Shown one piece after another: positions 61,643 to 64,000 of a stretch of 64,000 bases of DNA. The notes under the pieces were generated by a model, which was given only the letters and a program-made list of their open reading frames with translations, was not told the DNA's origin and made no database searches. Source of the DNA: JBMNKL01 sp050952225 (GTDB lineage: Bacteria > Bacillota > Clostridia > Acetivibrionales > DTU013). Each line of letters starts with the position of its first letter. Within the stretch, counting starts at the first letter, position 1. The stretch is taken from contig JBMNKL010000001.1 in assembly GCA_050952225.1 (NCBI GenBank), forward strand, positions 496,001-560,000, written 5' to 3'. Position numbers and translations under genes: made by a program.

Positions 61643-62340
61643 TATTCCTGTCCCTCCCCGGCATTTTTCTCAACAAACGGCTTTGCGATAAGCAAAAACA
61701 ATACAGTTGCAATCAATGAAGGCATAATGAATTTGCCGCTGCCAAGAAGCAAAAGAAACAGGATTCCGGAAACCAGCCCTATAACTGCAGGCATATGGCA
61801 TTTGGAACCCTTCCATTGCTCAATAAAAATTGTAACAAACAGCGCCGTCATTGAAAACTCGATTCCCGGCAGGTCAATGGCCGCCAGATGTCCTGTTAAT
61901 GCACCCGCAAGTGTGCCGGCAATCCAATAGCAATGGTTTAATAAAGCAATGCAGAATGAAGCCTTTTTTTCATCCACTCCATCCGGGTATTCACATGAAC
62001 ACAACACTGAATAAGTTTCATCCGTGAGCGAAAAGACCATGTACGGGAATTTTCTGCCCATATCCCTGAATTTTTTGAGGAAAGGCAATCCGTAAAAAAT
62101 ATGCCTGCTGTTAATAAAGAGTGTCGTAACTGCAACCGTTGCGATGGACGCCCCCGATGCCAGGAGGCCCGTCAGAACAAACTGCAGTGAACCGGCGTAA
62201 ACAACCAGGCTGGAAAGAAGCGCCCACACCCAGTTGTAGCCGGTTTGCTGAAACAAGATCCCGAAAGCGTACCCAAGGAATAAATAACCGAACATAACGG
62301 GAACAGTCTTCCTGAAACAGAACTTTATCATTATAGCCAT
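61642..62340 (-). CDS. azlC: Branched-chain amino acid exporter AzlC
   Basis: 232 residues. The N-terminus VPVMFGYLFLGYAFGILFQQ and VYAGSLQFVLTGLLASGASI, then NSRHIFYGLPFL and FSLTDETYSVLC, match the AzlC/YgaZ family. Seven to eight membrane helices. With AzlD it exports branched-chain amino acids or analogues. Two-gene unit; no operator recognised. Confidence 0.92.
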   Translation of the reverse strand: MAIMIKFCFRKTVPVMFGYLFLGYAFGILFQQTGYNWVWALLSSLVVYAGSLQFVLTGLLASGASIATVAVTTLFINSRHIFYGLPFLKKFRDMGRKFPYMVFSLTDETYSVLCSCEYPDGVDEKKASFCIALLNHCYWIAGTLAGALTGHLAAIDLPGIEFSMTALFVTIFIEQWKGSKCHMPAVIGLVSGILFLLLLGSGKFIMPSLIATVLFLLIAKPFVEKNAGEGQE

Positions 62341-62495
62341 ACCTCACATTAGCAACCGCGGGCTCGGAAACCGCAATTACAAAAATGTCCTGATATAACG
62401 CGTATTATACCATAGTACGCTTTGCGGCTACAATTAAATTATCGTCAAGGGAGGACGTAATCTCCCGGGCAATCACTGCTTTACTGCTTTTTGCT

Positions 62496-63605
62496 CTATT
62501 CGGCAGCTTTAAAATTGTAAACGGGCTTTATTATATCAACTATCTCTACAGTATCTTGTATATTATCAATTATTTCATCCATCGGCTTGTAGGCCAGGGC
62601 GCATTCATCAAGGGTCGATTTATTCACGGTGGTTGTATATATGCCTTTCATCGATTCCTTAAACTCCTCAAGGCTGATGGTCGCTTTTGCCTTTCTCCTG
62701 CTCATCACCCTTCCTGCCCCGTGGGGAGCTGAATAATTCCAGTCCTTGTTGCCTTTCCCGATGCAAATGAGGCTTCCGTCCCGCATATTTATCGGTATCA
62801 GCACCCTCTCGCCCTTTCGCGCGGAAATGGCGCCCTTTCTAAGAATCATGCTGTCAAGGTCTATATAATTGTGTATAGTGGTAAACTGCTCCGCAACTTC
62901 AAAGCCCATCCTGGTTACTATTTCGTCGACAATGGCCTTGCGGTTGTATACGGCATACTGCTGGACTATTTTCATATCATGCAGGTAATCCTCATAGCTT
63001 TTGCCCTGTACATAAGCCAATTGCCTGCTGATTTTCGAAGGATTGCCGGCAGCCATAAGTTCCCTGTACCCCCGTTCCTGGTAGTATTCCGCGACTTGCT
63101 TACCCAAGTGCCTGCTCCCGGAATGGACCACCAGGTACAACGCCCCGTCTTTATCCCTGTTGACTTCAATAAAGTGGTTCCCGCCTCCCAGCGTGCCTAC
63201 GCTCAGCACCGCCCGCTCAAGATTGACGTGTTTTTTGCAGGCAAGGCTGGCCAGGTCTATATTGTCGGCGTACCTGTGCCGTTTTTTCCTGATATCAAAT
63301 CCCGCGGGAATATGGGCATATATAATCTTGTCCAGTTTTTCGAGGTTAATCTCTTGCTTAAGTTTCAGGGTCTCCATGCCGCAGCCTATATCGACGCCGA
63401 CCAGGTTCGGCACAATTTTGTCCGTTATCGTCATTGTCGTGCCGATGGTGCAGCCGGCACCGGCATGTGCGTCAGGCATTATCCTGATGATACTGTCTTT
63501 AGTGAACTCCTGGCTGCACAGCTCCAGTATCTGGGAATAAGCTTCTCCTTCCAGGTTATCGGTAAACACTTTTGCTGTATTGTATTTTCCCTTTATCTCA
63601 ATCAT
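62496..63605 (-). CDS. rtcB: RNA-splicing ligase RtcB-family protein
   Basis: 369 residues from ATG 63605 (MIEIKGKYNTAKVF), with AGGTGG 6 bp upstream; an ATG 36 bp earlier is rejected. RtcB joins 2',3'-cyclic phosphate or 3'-phosphate RNA to 5'-OH ends using GTP and Mn2+. Metal and active-site segments: MPDAHAGAGCTIGTTM, VGVDIGCGM, LGGGNHFIEV, VVHSGSRHLGK, and the guanylylated His in APHGAGRVMSR. Shorter than E. coli RtcB (408), like the bacterial RtcB2 group. No archease or rtcA beside it. Confidence 0.93.
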   Translation of the reverse strand: MIEIKGKYNTAKVFTDNLEGEAYSQILELCSQEFTKDSIIRIMPDAHAGAGCTIGTTMTITDKIVPNLVGVDIGCGMETLKLKQEINLEKLDKIIYAHIPAGFDIRKKRHRYADNIDLASLACKKHVNLERAVLSVGTLGGGNHFIEVNRDKDGALYLVVHSGSRHLGKQVAEYYQERGYRELMAAGNPSKISRQLAYVQGKSYEDYLHDMKIVQQYAVYNRKAIVDEIVTRMGFEVAEQFTTIHNYIDLDSMILRKGAISARKGERVLIPINMRDGSLICIGKGNKDWNYSAPHGAGRVMSRRKAKATISLEEFKESMKGIYTTTVNKSTLDECALAYKPMDEIIDNIQDTVEIVDIIKPVYNFKAAE

Positions 63606-63821
63606 GTTTCCACCTGCCTCGTTTCGCAGCATTTTTTTCATATACGGATATGCAAGATACTGAATATAACGGCACTGACTTGATTACATTTTCAAAGCCA
63701 AGATTCTTTGAAAAAATTCTTATCGAATACTTGGGTTTATGTCTTGTAACATCGTTTTCTTTTGCAAGCTGTGCCGGGATGCTATTGAAGAACCTTATAA
63801 TAGCATTGGATAGCATATTTA

Positions 63822-63958
63822 TCAAGCCATCTTATCCTTTTTGCCATCCGGATATCTGGCTTGCCGGGGTCTGTCTGTATCTGGAATGATACCGGCAATT
63901 TCGTACCCGTATCTCTGATAGAATTCGTAAGGATGGCCCAACAGACGAAGAGTCCAAG
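63822..63958 (-). pseudogene. GNAT acetyltransferase C-terminal relic
   Basis: Read on the minus strand, RLLGHPYEFYQRYGYEIAGI is followed by IIPDT, and a shifted frame gives GKPDIRMAKRIRWL. This is the typical end of an AAC(6')-like GNAT. The rest of the gene is absent, and the frame is broken between the two pieces. Confidence 0.4.
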
Positions 63959-63964
63959 GAACGC

Positions 63965-64000
63965 CTAGAACCCTCCGCTGCTTCCGCCTCCTCCGCTTCT
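63965..64000 (-). CDS. C-terminal tail of a Gly/Ser-rich protein (partial), possibly TPM-domain (YgcG-like)
   Basis: The last 11 codons before TAG (63967-63965, minus strand) read RSGGGGSSGGF. A Gly/Ser-rich tail ending in Phe is characteristic of TPM-domain membrane proteins. The body lies beyond the window, so the assignment is tentative. Confidence 0.35.
   Translation of the reverse strand, partial: RSGGGGSSGGF

Noticed and set aside
63572..63889. Plus-strand 105-codon frame near the right end
   Set aside because: It overlaps the rtcB start region and the GNAT relic, with no homology or ribosome site.

Overview
The window comes from an endospore-forming member of the Clostridia (Firmicutes). 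The evidence is a SpoVB-type flippase, a small acid-soluble spore protein, two CtsR operators in front of an hsp20 gene, a LexA/Cheo-type box, energy-coupling-factor S components, an FMN riboswitch, ndoAI-ndoA, mrfAB, and strong GGAGG ribosome binding sites with frequent GTG/TTG starts. Base composition is moderate. The genus cannot be fixed from sequence alone; the protein style recalls Ruminiclostridium/Acetivibrio-like clostridia.

Layout. 1-4300 is accessory DNA: a decayed IS21 istAB pair, an RHS-core fragment, a second partial copy of the RHS junction carrying a different C-terminal tip with a metzincin zinc motif, and a small membrane protein that is a candidate immunity protein. 4480-4650 holds tRNA-Met and tRNA-Glu. 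5000-11530 holds a secreted beta-propeller protein, a sensor kinase and LytTR response regulator that flank an NfeD-FloA pair, and a broken Pro/Gly-rich gene. 11570-17780 holds manA, a GH3 relic, an ECF S component with a P-loop kinase, tRNA-Arg, a flavodoxin and dusB. 17820-23120 holds mrfA-mrfB behind a LexA-like box, then spoVB. 23180-23800 is a CtsR-controlled hsp20. 23970-30370 is a surface-polysaccharide region (O-antigen ligase-like protein, two DUF4330 proteins, GT4, F420-dehydrogenase-beta-like protein, pyruvyl transferase). 31110-33610 holds nnrED and the ndoAI-ndoA toxin-antitoxin pair, followed by tagA, yitT and two RibU-like transporters. 37200-42000 is a decayed region with an HTH protein, an AraC regulator, a GDSL hydrolase, methyltransferase and GNAT relics, a two-copy structured element and IS21-like end repeats.

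42020-51900 is the arginine locus on the minus strand: argC-argB, then a PilZ gene, then argD-carA-carB-argF-GNAT. argC and argD have matching sigma-A promoters whose -35 hexamers lie in ARG boxes. 52030-52660 is a possible IS21-derived non-autonomous element. 52800-59440 holds an MsmX-type ATPase, a CdaR-type regulator and the ftsE-ftsX-PcsB-like-ctp cell-separation cluster. 59500-61010 holds a SASP, a cold-shock protein and five tRNAs (Val, Asp, Phe, Gly, Cys). The end carries azlCD, rtcB, a GNAT relic and the tail of a Gly/Ser-rich, possibly TPM-domain, protein.

About nine otherwise well-conserved genes are interrupted by single-base frameshifts, several of them in homopolymers, so sequencing error is a serious possibility beside true decay.
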